Source: Spisula solida (lineage: Eukaryota > Mollusca > Bivalvia > Venerida > Mactridae). Taken from it: a stretch of DNA of 64,000 nt. Location of the stretch: contig OX365945.1 in the NCBI GenBank assembly GCA_947247005.1, positions 38,618,551 to 38,682,550 of the forward strand, given 5' to 3'. The stretch's first letter is position 1. Each line of letters starts with the position of its first letter. The notes under the pieces were generated by a model that made no database searches, was not told where the DNA came from, and saw only the letters and a program-made list of their open reading frames with translations. The position numbers were made by a program, and so were the translations under genes. Positions 22,273 through 35,632 of the stretch are shown here, one piece after another.

Positions 22273-23704
22273 TAGCGGACTATACGTTGGGCGAAGCCCA
22301 ACGGATAAGATCCGGTTTATGGTAACACCTGTGCACGTGGTTTGGTCAGAGTTTGAATTCACTAATGGATCTAAAAATTTGTGTTAAAATCCCGCACTGA
22401 AGCAAAGATACTAGAAATTGCTGCCAATAGAATAACAAAAAAATTTAAAATGCGATATTCGGCAGCTCATAAATTTTCTTTTATTTTTTAATGATGTTTA
22501 AAAATATTCCAAAAACTAGCGTAGGCCCTGTCTAGAAAAGAAAAGATAATAATTATCAGTCTTCCATGGTTGCTGTGCAACCAATCTTTTATATGGGGAG
22601 GGCTATTTCCTAAATGTTTGGACACAAAAAAGGCAGCCATTTTTTTGCCCGCTTCGGAAAATAATTTTAACATTTTCAGTGCATAAACGATGCTACAAAC
22701 TGTTATGAGACACATGATTACTCTGAGATAACGAAGTAAGTCGAGCGGGAATCGTTCATATGCGCGAAATATCAACCAATCTTAAGAAAATCTAATAAAA
22801 AAGACACATGTTTCGGTTATTTCCCATCGCAAAGTTTGCAATACAATTAATTAAAGTCCGTTTCGGGTATTTACGTATCTGGACCGGACGGTGATAATCC
22901 ACATCGTAGTTGTAAGTTATTGTAAAGAAAGTAAAACAAATGCTTTTTCGTAATTCCTCGCCGAGATGTAATAAAAAATACCTCCAAAATCGTCAAAAAA
23001 TATTCGCGGGATAAAGGTCGCGAAAACTAATTACATGTTGTTGTTGTCGTTATTGGGTACAATAAAACCCGTAATTTTCCGTCTAAAACTCTTTTATGTT
23101 GTGACGATTTGCAGGGTTTATCTAACAACAAAAAGGTGATTAAGATTAAAGATGTTTGATATTTAATCGTAATATGATTAATTGAAATGAACTAGCCTTT
23201 TCTTTTGAACAAAAGTACTATCTGGTATGCTCATGCAACCCATTAAAAAAAGGTAAAATATCAAATAAGGCGTATTTGAAATCAGGTGTTATCTGTGTTT
23301 ATATCTAATTATTTATTTTTAAATTAGTTACCCCTGAATTAAGTAGACCTAGAATTAAACAAATTGAAAAACGTGTATTATCCACAGACAGATATATTTT
23401 CATTTTGATCGGGCTGACAAATGTTCATTCGGACTGACAAACGATAGCAGGTTTGTATCGTGTTTCGTTACTTTATACCCAATATTTCGTATCAAACCGC
23501 TATCGAGCGCTTTCTTGTGCAACGAACCGCTTCGATAGGTTGCATAGACGTAGGAAAGCGCTCGGTAGCGCCTTTTGGAAACGGCTTGCTCCAGATTCGT
23601 AACTTCGTAACCAAACAATTTTTTGTGAAGTTATGCATCACCAAAAAATCCAGTACTAGATGAGCATGTTACAAATAATGTAGGACAACTGACATAGTCC
23701 GCTA
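22273..23704. mobile_element. Element B, copy 2 (about 1.43 kb)
   Basis: Perfect 10-base inverted ends TAGCGGACTA and TAGTCCGCTA. Aligns with 11817-13289. It interrupts the left arm of the large inverted repeat; the right arm runs through the corresponding point near 27150 (TTCAGTACTAATATTTTATA in arm orientation). The extra sequence in the left arm seems to extend to about 23730, so the right boundary is approximate. Confidence 0.8.
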
Positions 23705-23729
23705 AAATATGCTGTGCATTAGTTCATAG

Positions 23730-23935
23730 TATTATATACCATGTAATTCAGTACTGTTCGTGTCTAAATTCATTTGTATGTCAATAAAGTGAATTATCAT
23801 TGACTAACCTACTGGTACCCTACCTGGAACAGCCATAAATCATTGGCGAAAATGTACAACAATTCTTAAACAAATTGGCCATGAGGTACAGCAACCTCGT
23901 TATCGGCCATCTGAGGTACTTACGATCCCTATTTA
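23730..23935. repeat. Inner part of left arm of the large inverted repeat
   Basis: Phrases such as GTGTCTAAATTCATTT, GGAACAGCCATAA and CATGAGGTACAGCAACCT reappear inverted at 26970-27125. This part is more diverged than the outer arm. Confidence 0.75.
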
Positions 23936-23999
23936 TTAAGACTCCGTTTAAACAGGAATTCAAACATTATAATAGCTAAGTACTCAATAAGGTACTCAT

Positions 24000-26550
24000 T
24001 ACCTTTGAAAACTGGAATCCCCTATACATTTGCGTAAAACTACATCTGGCTTTATCTGCCATAAAATCACGAGGGGACTTCTATTTAGGGATTCATTAGA
24101 CACATAGAAAGTAAAAAGGCTAGTCGTTATTATTCCTGGTCTGTTTGGGTTCTCACTACCAACATGTACACACATTCCTGATCTTTTCGGGTACTCAAAA
24201 CCACTAGTTATAGTCATCTCTGGTCTGATTGGGTACAAGCTACAACCATATACAGAAATACAAAGTCTCGTTGGATACGCATATACTTGGATGCATCCAA
24301 TTCTGGCCCTACTGGACAAAAACAACTACCAGGTATAGCCATTGCTTGACCTATTGACTACTCACTTGAACCATGTAGAGACATTATTTGACCTTTTGGG
24401 AACAAAAGGTATAACCATTCTCAGTCCTAGGTGTTACTCACGACCATCAAGTACGGACATCCCTAGTCATATTGGATATTCAAAATTAAATTCTCACCAT
24501 GTATAGACAGTTCTGGTATTGTTTGGTACATAACCACTAGGTACATCTATTCCTAGTCCTTATAGGTACCAACGACCATACTGTACAAGTATTCCTGTTT
24601 TTTTAAACTAAAAAACTACAAAAAAAACAGACATCAGTGGTCCTTTTTGGTACTTACTACTACCATGTGCAGACAGTCCTGGTTCTATTTGGTACGCACT
24701 ATGTACATACAATCCTAGTCCTATATGATATTCAAAACCACCATATACGGGAGCATATATTGCTGGTCGAAATTGCGCACCCATGAATAACCACTAGGTT
24801 CATTATAGGTACAATTTGGTACTCATTTCCACCATGTACATACATACCTGGTCGTATCGGATACTTATAAGTTGTTACTACTATGTTCAGACATTCATGT
24901 TCGTGTTGGATACTGTCGATCGCTTATTGACAACTCAGGGGCGCCATGTAGAGGCATGCCTGGCCTTATTGAACAGGCATAACCATTCTGTACATACATT
25001 CAAGTCCATTTTGTGTGTTCAAAACTAGCATGTACAGCTATTTGTACTCATCACTACTAGGTACATCCACTTCTAGTCCTAATGGGTACCAATAACAATT
25101 ATATGCATGTATTCCTGGTCCTATTTGGTACTCAAAATCGTCATGTACAGACATAAGTCGTCAGACTGGGACCTCACAACTGCTAGGTGCGACCATTTGT
25201 TGTGCTATTGGGTAATCACTATCCCCGTGTACATACAGTCCGTTTTTATTGGGTACTCATAGATACATTCCTAGTCCTATTGTGTACTACCATGTTCATG
25301 TATTCCTGGTCACATTGAATATTCAAAACCACCATGTACAGACATTTGTGGTTGGGTCGGTTACTTTCGACCACTAAGTAATGCTATATCGTGTCGTATT
25401 GGGTCACCACTACCACCATGTACAGACCCGGGCCTTATTAGAAACACATAACCACTGTATACATACTTTCATTGTCCTAGTTGGTACCACAACCATTATG
25501 TGGTATGATAGAGTACTCACAGCCACTATACATAGCCATTATTGGCCCTATCGGGTACTCACTACCATCATATACATGAACATACATTCCTGGTGGTATT
25601 GGGTACACATAACCACTATTTACAGACATTCCTGATCCTGTTAGATACTGACAGCATCATGTACATACATTCCATTCAAACTAAGCTATATTAACCACTA
25701 GGGACATACCTTACTGGATTTGTTGAGTACCGGCAACTACTGAGAGCTTTCATTCGTCGTCCTATTGACACCATGTAGAGACATTTATGGTCTTATTGGG
25801 CACGCATAACCACTTGGTGAGACCATTTATTGTCCTATTGGGTGAGCATTACCCCCCATATACAGACAATCCTGGTCTTATTAAATACTCATATCGACTA
25901 GGTACATACATTTCTAATCCTAATGCGCCTGGTTACCATTAGGAATACCAATTTCTTGTCCTATCGACTACTAGTACTTAGTACCCAAGTTAAGACATGC
26001 CTGTTCTATTTGGCTCTCATAAACACTAGTTACATACATTCCTTGTCCATGTATGTATTCACGGTCTGCTTTTACATAAAGTCCTAGTTTAATTAGGTAC
26101 TCGTAACCGTTAGGTACATCCATTCCTAGTCCTAATGGGTACCCACAACCGTCATGTTCATGCATTGCTGATCGTATTCGATATTTATGACCAATATGTG
26201 CATCCGTTCGTAGTCCTAGAGGGTACTCAATACCACAAGGTACAGGTATTCACTTTCACCATGAACCGACATTCCCGGTATTATTGGATACACGCAATCA
26301 CTATGTACACTCATCCGTGGTATTATAGGGTGTGCACAATCATGTGGTATATCATGTATTACACTCCGGGTACTCGCAACTACCAGGTACAGAATTCCTG
26401 GTCCTATATGATAATCACAACCACCCAGTACAGCTATTCCTGACACATCCATGATGAACAGCTCAATACACACAAGATACTGCCTTTATAATACTCTGAC
26501 GGTACTCAAAACTTTCAGGTACCCCCATTCCTGGTCCTATCGGGTACTAA
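24000..26550 (+). repeat. ~44-bp minisatellite array 1, in the loop of the inverted repeat
   Basis: Degenerate units built on TACAGACATTCCTGGTCCTA followed by TTGGGTACTCACAACCAC recur every 40-50 bases for about 2.5 kb, with frequent truncations. Short open frames on both strands follow the unit and are not genes. Related arrays are at 39490-40680 and, inverted, 61080-63430. Confidence 0.85.
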
Positions 26551-26944
26551 CAGCCATTGAGTGCTTTTACATGTAACATTAACAGATACATTTTCTTGAC
26601 TACATATGCATATGGGTACATACGACTTCAAAGTAAAACCATTTCTGGCCTAGTGGTATCTTTTACACTCCTGACTCTATGGGTATGTAACACTGCTTGT
26701 TTCAGTCATTCCAGACTATATGAGGTAGTTACATTGCTAGGTTCAGCTATCCCATGTAAATGTCGCACGGTTCACCCACTCTTGAGACTAGTATGGACAC
26801 CTAAGAGCGCTAGACACAACAAGGAAAGGGTGAGAAGATAAGTAACACATTTGTATAATGATTCGTATTATATAGATTTTGTCAGCTGATGATAATGAAA
26901 ATGCGTTTTGTGCATTTTAAGACGTACGAAACTGAATACAATGT
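26551..26944. other. Unassigned inner spacer of the inverted repeat
   Basis: Sequence between the array and the inner edge of the right arm. No gene recognised. Confidence 0.4.
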
Positions 26945-28730
26945 GTAGGAAAGGAGTCGTCATAATGGTCAATACTTAGGTTGCTGTACCTCATGGCGGC
27001 AAGTAGCCAATGGGGCTAAGAATGTCTGTACAGTTTCGGCAATGCATTATGGCTGTTCCGGATGGGGTAGGTTAGTCAGTGATCGTTCGCTATATTCGCT
27101 TTGTTATAAATGAATTTAGACACAAACAATACTAAATAACTCTGTATAAAATATTAGTACTGAATAAAAACATTAAAAAAATGACTAATTATTGCGCATT
27201 TCAGGGCTAATTTTGATATTTTTGACGTATTTGACCTTGACCTTTTACTGCGTATTTGACCTTGACCTTTCATGTTAAACTTTGCTCCACTGAAATGACC
27301 TGACATATATGCAGTTATTTATTAAAATATATCTACATAGACTGCCAAGTAAATAAATCGTAGATATAAACATGACCATTTCCTCGATGTGATGGCCTTT
27401 TTGTGATGCTACCAGTATGACAGTCAAGTGATCGTTTTCTTGTGCCTTTGGACTTATTTTTCAACCAAATATATATTCTTATGAATAAGAATACATGTAT
27501 GAATGGAACTACGTACAAATTATAAATTTTGAAGAAAAATGGAAGTTAAAGTAACAACCGTTTGGGCAAGATTGCATTAGTTTCATGGAGTTTAAAAGTT
27601 CAGTGACCTTTGACCCCCATATAGTACATACTTGCAAATGACATTCTATAATTAGTAAGTTTTTATAATGTTTCCAAATATGTATTCTACCTATATCGCA
27701 ATTCTGCTGACATTTTAGTTCATTTAGTCTTTTTTTTGTAGATATTAACATAGCCCAACCCCCATCAGCAAATTACAAATTTTCACATTGACCTAATAGC
27801 ATATAAATGCGCAAACGAGCATAGATAGTCACGGCTTGGACACTTATAAAATGGGTTGTCAGATAGGCTATGAACTATTTTTTCAAAATATATGCAAACT
27901 TCTTTTGGCCTCTTTCATTGAAAAAAAGTATGTGGGTTCTCGGACTTATACAGATATCACATGTTTGCGTTTTTACTCTACTTTTATTTATTGTTCTACA
28001 TATTTGACCTTTGACCTTTTGTACATGTAAAAGAGTTGAATATTTTGACTTATTTAATGAGCGATGGAATATTCATATTACCTGATATGAAAACAATATT
28101 CAATCAATGCTATTGTTACTGACCAATAGAAACAATGGTAGAAGTAAAACTAAGCATACCCTCAAAATACTGCTATTTTTCAATTGCTTCAATATGCACC
28201 CATATGATACAAACATGTTTTTTTTGTCAAATTCGGATATCTTCTTATCAATTGTATAACATTTTAAATTAGGTATACAAAAAGGAATAAAATTATGTGC
28301 AAAATATTGAATTTTGGGGAAAGGGTGAAATTTGATGAAAAAGTATACTGGAGCATTTGTATAAATTCTATGGGTTTTATCATATTGTTGACCTTTGACC
28401 CCTATTTACATCATAATTACAAGTCAAGGTTATGTTGAGTTATAATCCAAGTGTTGCCCATGATGTGTTCGTTCAAATTTGGCAAGAATTGTCCACATTG
28501 AACATTGTTTTCGTTTTTTATTAGACATAAAGCTACCCCTACCCCCTTAGGAATTTATCCTTTTTTTCATTCACCCCATGATACAAAAATGAGAAAAAAA
28601 TGTAGGTATATACGGCTTTGACACTTACGAAATGGGTTTTCATAAAGCATATGAAATAGCCTTTCAAAATATGTACAAACTTCTTTTGGCCTCCTTCGTT
28701 GCAATAAAAGTCCGTGGGCTCTCGGACTAT
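26945..28730. repeat. Large inverted repeat, right arm
   Basis: Reverse complement of 20280-22272 plus 23730-23935, ending GTGGGCTCTCGGACTAT at 28730. It lacks both the palindromic MITE and element B, so it preserves the pre-insertion state. TA next to GTCCGAG at both outer ends fits a TA target duplication for the whole 8.45-kb structure. Confidence 0.9.
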
Positions 28731-28881
28731 AAACAGTATTAACTTGGTCTAATATAATTGTGAATTTTATGTATGTAATACTAATTATCGAAATTGTTTT
28801 TTTATATTTTACAGCAATAAAAGTGGGAATTTCATATATTTTTTATTTTCATTTTTCTTATAGTCAGTGAGTCAGTCAACG

Positions 28882-30985
28882 CTTATCAATACGACTGTAC
28901 AGGGTCATCGCCTATGAGTGTGAACCTACACCGTACGGTGCCATCGCCTATCAATGTGAAGTTTTACCGTATGGGGCCATCGCCTATCAATGTGAACCTA
29001 TATTGTACAGCGTCATAGCCTATCAATGTGAACATATACCGAACAGGGCCATTGCCCATCAATGTAAACCTAGATATACCATATGGGGCCATCGCCTATC
29101 AATGTGAACCTATATTGTACTGCGTCATTGCCTATCAATGTGAACCTATATTGTACAGCGTCATCGCCTATCAATGTGAACCTATACCGTACAGTGTCAT
29201 CGCCTACCAATGTCACCATATACTGTACAGCACCATCGCTTATCAATTTGTACCTATACTGTACAGCGTCATTGCCTATCAATGTGAACCTTTACCTACG
29301 GGGCCATCGCCTATCAATGGAACCTATACCGTACAGGGCTATCACCTATCAATGTGAACCTATACCATACAGGGCCATCGCCTATCAATGTGAACCTATA
29401 CCGCACAGGGCTATCGCCTATCAATGTGAACCTATACTGTACAGGGCTATTAATTTGGACCTATACCTTATGGGGCCATCGCCTATCAATGTGAACCTAT
29501 ACTGTACAGGGCTATTGCCTATCATTGTGAACCTATACTGTACAGGGCTATTGCCTATCAATTTGAACATATACTGTACAGGGCTATTGCCTACCAATTT
29601 GAACCTATAACGTACGGGGCCATCGCCTATCAATGTGAACCTATACCGCACAGGGCTATCGCCTATCAATGTGAACCTATACCGAACAGGGCTATTGCCT
29701 ATCAATTTGAACCTATACCGTACGGGGTCATCGCCTATCAATGTGAACCTATACCGTACGGGGCTATTGCCTATCAATTTGAACCTATACCGTACGGGGC
29801 CATCGCCTATCAATTTGAACCTATACCGTACGGGGCCATCGCCTATCAATGTGAACACATACTGTACGGGGCTATCGCCTATAAATGTGATCACATACAG
29901 TACAGGCCTATTAATTTGAACCTCTACCTTATGGGGTCATCGTCTATCAATGTGAACCTATACTGTACAGGGCTATTGCCTATCATTGTGAACCTATACT
30001 GTACAGGGCTATTGCCTATCAATTTGAACCTATACCGTACGGGACCATCGCCTGTCAATGTGAACCTATACCGCACAGGGTTATCGCCTATCAATGTGAA
30101 CCTATACCGAACAGGGATATTGCCTATCAATTTGAACCTATACCGTACGGGGCCATTACCTATCATTTTAACCTAAACCGTACAGGGCTATCGCCTATCA
30201 ATGTGAACACATACTGTACAGGGCTATCGCCTATCAATGTGAACACATACTGTACAGGGCTATTAATTTGAACCTCTGCCTTATAGGGCCATCGCCTATC
30301 AATGTGAACCTATACTGTACAGGGCTATTGCCAATCATCGTGAACCTATACTGTACAGGGCTATTGCCTATCAATGTCAACCTATACCGTACACGGCTAT
30401 CGCCTATCAATGTGAACCTATACTGTACAGAGCGCTTGTCTATCATTGTGAACCTATACTGTACATGGCTATTGCCTATCAATTTGAACATATACTGTAC
30501 AGGGCTATTGCCTATCAATTTGAACCTATACCGTACGGGGTCATCGCCTATCAATGTGAACATAGACCGTACGGGAATATCGCTTATCAATGTGAACCTA
30601 TACTGTACAGGGCTATTGTCTATCAATGTGAACCTATACCGTACAGAGCTATTGCCTATCAATGTGAACCTATACCATGGAACCTATACTGTACAGGGTC
30701 ATCGCCTATCAATGTTAACCTACACCGTGGAACCTATACCGTACAGGGTCATCGCCTATCAATGTTAACCTACATGTATACCGTACGGGATATCGCTTAT
30801 CAATGTGAACTTATACTGTACAGGGCTATCACCTATCAATGTGAACCTATACTGTACAGGGCTATTGCCTATCAATTTGAACCTATACCATCCGGGGTCA
30901 TCGCCTTTCAATGTGAACATATACCGTACAGGGCTATTTCCTATCAATGTGAACCTATACCGTACAGGGCTATTGCCTATTAATG
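28882..30985. repeat. 36-bp tandem array with higher-order structure
   Basis: About 58 units of the type CCTATCAATGTGAACCTATA plus CCGTACAGGGCTATTG. Because 36 is divisible by three and units lack stops, several frames on both strands stay open (12-residue repeats such as INVNLYRTGLLP). Shortened units reading CTATTAATTTG at about 29454, 29908 and 30260 mark a larger repeat of 454 and 352 bases. Coding is unlikely. Confidence 0.9.
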
Positions 30986-32889
30986 ATAAAGTCGTTATTA
31001 TTATTATTAGCCCCACCTCCAGAAAATTTGCTGGGGCCGTACATGTAATTTTTGAAGTTCTGATTTCTAAAGATAGTTTAATTTTAATTTTAAAAAAATC
31101 AATGAAAGAGAAAAAATCATCTGCCAAAACTTCAAATCTATCGAAGTACAAAACATGAATTTATACGAATTATTTAACCACCATGGTGTCTGAACAGGGT
31201 CCATTATACAATCTAAGCGGTCATCAATTAAAATTCAATACAATGAGAGGTCTTAATTTTTATTAAATCTCCATTATCAAATAAGATCTAGATTCTATAG
31301 ATAGAAATTTTAAATAGGGTAGAAAACAATTCAGCGATTATCGAAGTAAAACTTGCAATTCCGACGACTTACGTATCTCATAACCAGTACAGGCAAAGAA
31401 CCACCAAATGCCTACGCGGGCCAAATGGTGATAACTGGTAACTGGTCTAAAAAAGTGAAAATTTCAAAAAAAGTCTATTTTTTTTTTCTAAAACTGACAT
31501 CATCTAATGCAAAATTAGTGTTCAGTGCAACATTTGTACACAAATACAACTATATTTAAAGTCTCTATTCATGACATTTGGCAGGCGCTGACCAAATTTC
31601 TCATTAAAGGCGCATAGGCGTATTAGTCATTTTTTTCAGATTTCATGCCCAATTGGTCTGGAATTGATTGTTTTGTGCTGCATATACATAATAGTATTAA
31701 AAAAAAGTGCAAAAAACACTTAAAAAGGCAAGAAAATGTTGTCTTAAGGTAAAGAACCACCAAATGCCTACGCGGGCCAAATGGTGACTCAAGTAGTCCT
31801 TAAAAAAACTTTGGCTTGCCTGTAAATGGGGATATTTCTTGACAAGTGTGCACTGGAGTGATGAAATTGAGTTTAAATGCAGTGTAAATATGCATGTTAT
31901 GTAGTGAAAATGGAAAATCTGGAATATCTTGGTATTCTTACATTGATACCAACGTGAAAGTAGAATAGGGTAAAACCCGGATTGAATCAGTCCGGACATG
32001 TGTAAAAATAGGTAGACCATGTTTGATGGACAAAATTTTTCTTAGAAGATACATGACCCCCTTTTTTATTGTATTATTTTGAAGCTCAAAGGTACTTCTT
32101 TATAATGATATATGTCTTCCTGCTGGCCATAGACTAAAAGATGTAAAAATGGGGGCCTACTATTGTAACTTTACATTGAACTAAAGAGCAAATTTAGTTG
32201 GTGGTTTCTAACCTACAGTGAATTTCAAAAGTCGAAACCGGAAGCGAAACTAGCATTTTTCATAAACTTGCGGAATTCATACTACCTTATCCCGGCATTC
32301 TTGGTGAACTAACGCTACATCAATGATAAAACGCATGTGACTAAAAACAACAGAGTTTCAAAAGTGTCATCACGCATAGCTATTCTTTCCGACATTCGTC
32401 ATTACTTTACCGGCATGTTTCTTAATCGATACATATTTCCTTAGCTTTAACGTCTCATATTTATTAAAAAGCCAATATGTTCTGGCAAAGACGTATTATC
32501 TACTAATAAAGAGAACGCTAATGCTTGCCTTGATCTTAAAAAGAAGACATGTCATATATTGTTTCATCTGTAAATGTCATTCTCAGTTCGCTGGACTGCA
32601 CGCTTACAATACGACGGTCTTTCATGTCAAATGGATTTCATTAAGACCCGTGATTCATACCGCAGCAAATCGCATTATATCGGATTAGGAATATCGATTT
32701 ACTCAGAACGGATTTCTGTTTTATAGGGGACGCCAGGCAGAAAATGAAAATGTTATTTAAAGCCTTTTTATTACACGAGTTAGAATGTCGATTGTAGGTT
32801 TTAAAATAAGTAGCCAAACTCACATAGCTCATTATAAAACACAACTTTATGCAATTGTAAGGAACAGCAATGTTATTATACTGATCGAG
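30986..32889. other. Unassigned stretch with an exact 37-bp duplication
   Basis: No supported gene. An identical 37-base phrase starting AAAGAACCACCAAATGCC lies at 31395-31431 and 31751-31787. The rest is AT-rich with short frames lacking recognisable domains. Confidence 0.45.
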
Positions 32890-33140
32890 AAAGGAAACGC
32901 GAGTTTCAGCTTGGGCATTCAGCTATTTGATTGCTGAAACTGGTTTATTTAGAATTTCGACAGCTTGGACATGGGAGGATTATAATTGGTTTAGTTGGGT
33001 ATTGTGCCTTTTATGTTTTTATGTTTGCTGTGCTGGACTGGTTCAGGTGGGCATCGTACCTTGTGTGTTTTTAATGTTTTCTGTGCTCGGCTGGTCAAGC
33101 TAAGTGCTGCCTTCCCTGTCTGACTTACTATAATCGTTTT
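32890..33140 (+). repeat. Dispersed repeat family E, copy 1
   Basis: Shares TTCGACAGCTTGGAC, TTTAGTTGGG.ATTGTGCC, TTTTCTGTGCTCGGCTGGT and the terminal phrase GCCTTCCCTGTCTGACTTA with copies at 47482-47877 (inverted), 59200-59512 (partial) and 62265-62585. An internal ~68-base segment is duplicated. Confidence 0.75.
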
Positions 33141-33399
33141 TATGTTTTAATTAAATTACAAAAAAACTTCGAGCAAATTGTGTCAGCATCCCATCTTTAT
33201 TGTCCTCATTAAGTAAGATTAGCAATCGTGTTTCATAGGTTTAATACGGAATCCTGTTAGTGCCATGTCGAATGTCGTCCGTCACCCCCAAACGCGACAC
33301 ACGACAACTCGATACAACGGACGACAATACGATATTCGTATACCGGTGAACTATTACAAGTTTATAAATTCATGATTTTATTTGTACGAGGATAGATCA

Positions 33400-33620
33400 A
33401 AAGTAATGCATCTGCTTATTATCCTCCGCCGAACGCGAAGGGATATAGTAATAGTACGCGTCCGTTCGTCCACCCTTCCGTCCTTCGGTCCGTCCGTCCA
33501 ATATTTTGTCCGGAGCATAACTCTTAAACTATTTGAGATATTGACTTGAACTTGGTAGGTGAATAGACTCCAACTAGAAGTGCAGTGACCAACAACCATA
33601 ACTCTACATGCATTCTCAAA
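33400..33620. repeat. Dispersed repeat fragment with CCGTCCGT tract
   Basis: A GTCCGTTCGTCC/GGTCCGTCCGTCC tract followed by GGAGCATAACTC and 'ttgacttgaacttggtagg'. The same layout (pyrimidine-rich CCGTCCGT stretch, then a 'detect distance' phrase about loss of signal such as 'aacttgg') recurs in other repeats of the window. Boundaries unclear. Confidence 0.5.
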
Positions 33621-35599
33621 ATTTGGGCCAATTGCCTGTCACAGCTACTTTAGTGACTTTAATAACGTATATGCGCACTAGAAAGTGCTATCGTTAGTTT
33701 TGTAGCGTTAGGACTATATATGCTATGCCATTTTGACGCATTTGATGTTTACAGTCGGTATGTACATGAAAAAAACTTTGGAATTTGAATACAAATAAAA
33801 TTTAGGATATGTTTATTTTGAATGACCTATCATTTGCTTTTCAACAGAAATTTTTATTTATTGCCATATGGGTTATAACTTCAGTTTATTCTTGAAAGAA
33901 AATGGTGCAACGTAATTAATATTCTATAACTAAAGTCATACTGAGTGTCTACCGTATGGTCAGCATGTTTTTTTTCGTCACGTAAAATACAATTAAGTGT
34001 CACGTAAAATGTAAGTTCACAATTTGAAATTCCTTATTAATGTACGCTTGATTGTTTGCATTCGAGGATTTACAATGTTATTTTAGTTTTTGATATCTCT
34101 TAATGATTAGTATTTGCATATTTTGCATGTTAATCAAACTGACTATTTGACATTGGAAGTTAGAAGAGTAAGGAAGTAAAATTTCCAGTTCGTGTAGTTA
34201 CATTAAATGTAATAGATTATTGCAATTATTAATTTTGATGAGAAGCAATGCAGCCTGTGACAAAAAAGTTATATACACTAACATATTATCGTTCATATTA
34301 TGACAAATTAATGCATATAATGACAGCAAATTTGTGTATAATCACGTCACGTAAAATACGAAATAATATCACAGTTGTTTGAGCCAATACCGCATTACAT
34401 TGTTGGCATATTGGTTATGATTTATTGTCTCATAGGCTCCAGTTATGGTGATATGATATTTTCTTTCATTTAAATGTCATTGAATATCAACGAAAGTTAT
34501 ACACATTGCAAATGTGTCTACTGGGAAATGGATGCGATTCTTTCTGACTACTTTTTTTAAATAGTATGTGATATAATATGTTATTTCCACAAGTTTTGCT
34601 TCCGGATTGAAGGTTTGGTGTGTGTTAATTGTTGTTCAGAACAGGTTTAATCACTGGCATTTTACGTGACATTCAATACATGTTACATGGCAAAACTCTA
34701 AAGCATGTTTAGCGTGTATTAACGGAAAATCATGTGTTTCTTATGTTCTAGTTTCGTGTTTAAGGTTCTTTTTACTTGATAGTACAAAACGTGTAGTAGT
34801 TTACGTGACAACATTTTGTTCAACGCGTAAAATAATCACTAGAAGCTATATCGTCTGGTACATTCATGCAAATAGTTCGAAAATATGAGGCCAGATATGT
34901 CACTTCAACAAAACACGTAGCGTTTTATTCTGGTATTAGTAGAAGAGTTTCTCTTGAATTTTACGTGACGATAACTTCAGTACAAAAACACGCACCTGTA
35001 TATATGTGTGTAGCCAGATTTGTTTAGATACTGTCCCAAATTATTAAGTAGTGCCATAGGTTATGACTTATGTTTTTGAATATAACACTGAGACTTTTAT
35101 GAATGTATACTACTAACCAAAATATATAAGAAACTAAATGAGTGTCAAAAAGAGCGAAAACAAAATTGAATGTAATAATGTACATACCGGTTTCTTAGAT
35201 ATACTTGCAGTTTATTGTTTTCATACAGTTGGTATGTGTAGATAAGTTGTATTTGAGTATTAAAATACCCAAATCATTACTGAACATCATTGTTGTGTTC
35301 TTTAGGTTAGTCAGTATATCATATATGCAGTCATAACGTACAATACACTGATGAAAACACATGCTTGTTTCAAACAACAACATAGAAAAATGCATGTGTT
35401 TATTGATGAGGGCATGTATGAAAAACATTGCTAAAGATGTTCGACTTTCATGTTAGATAGATGTTTTTAATGAATTTAAATGTCAGATTTTTCATTCCTT
35501 TATCATCCAGATTGGCCCAAATTTTGAGAATGTGTGTATATGGCCCAGTTTTGAAATTATCTCCCTTTGTTTAATTTTGAAATAATTTTGACATATTCC
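33621..35599. other. Unassigned AT-rich stretch with TCACGTAAAA cluster
   Basis: No coding frame supported. TCACGTAAAAT or its close variants occur at 33978, 34000 and 34347 on the plus strand, and inverted at 34659, about 34798 and 34958. No other repeat was recognised. Confidence 0.45.
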
Positions 35600-35632
35600 T
35601 GAGGGTCATGGGTTCAAACCCCACGGGGAGCA
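35600..35632 (+). other. tRNA T-arm-like fragment
   Basis: TGGGTTCAAACCCCACGGGG resembles a T arm and 3' acceptor of a tRNA-derived repeat. No A box is found upstream. Confidence 0.35.

Noticed and set aside
29083..29610. Long repetitive frame reading as a 12-residue repeat protein
   Set aside because: Equally long frames exist in other frames and on the other strand, with no signal peptide or unique domain; explained by a stop-free 36-base unit.
28882..30985. 36-base repeats suggested a CRISPR array
   Set aside because: Units are contiguous with no unique spacers, degenerate, and the DNA is eukaryotic in character; it is a minisatellite.
33384..33415. Mariner-like end 'acgaggatagatcaaaagta', similar to one at about 58769
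   Set aside because: No inverted partner or target duplication was found near either.
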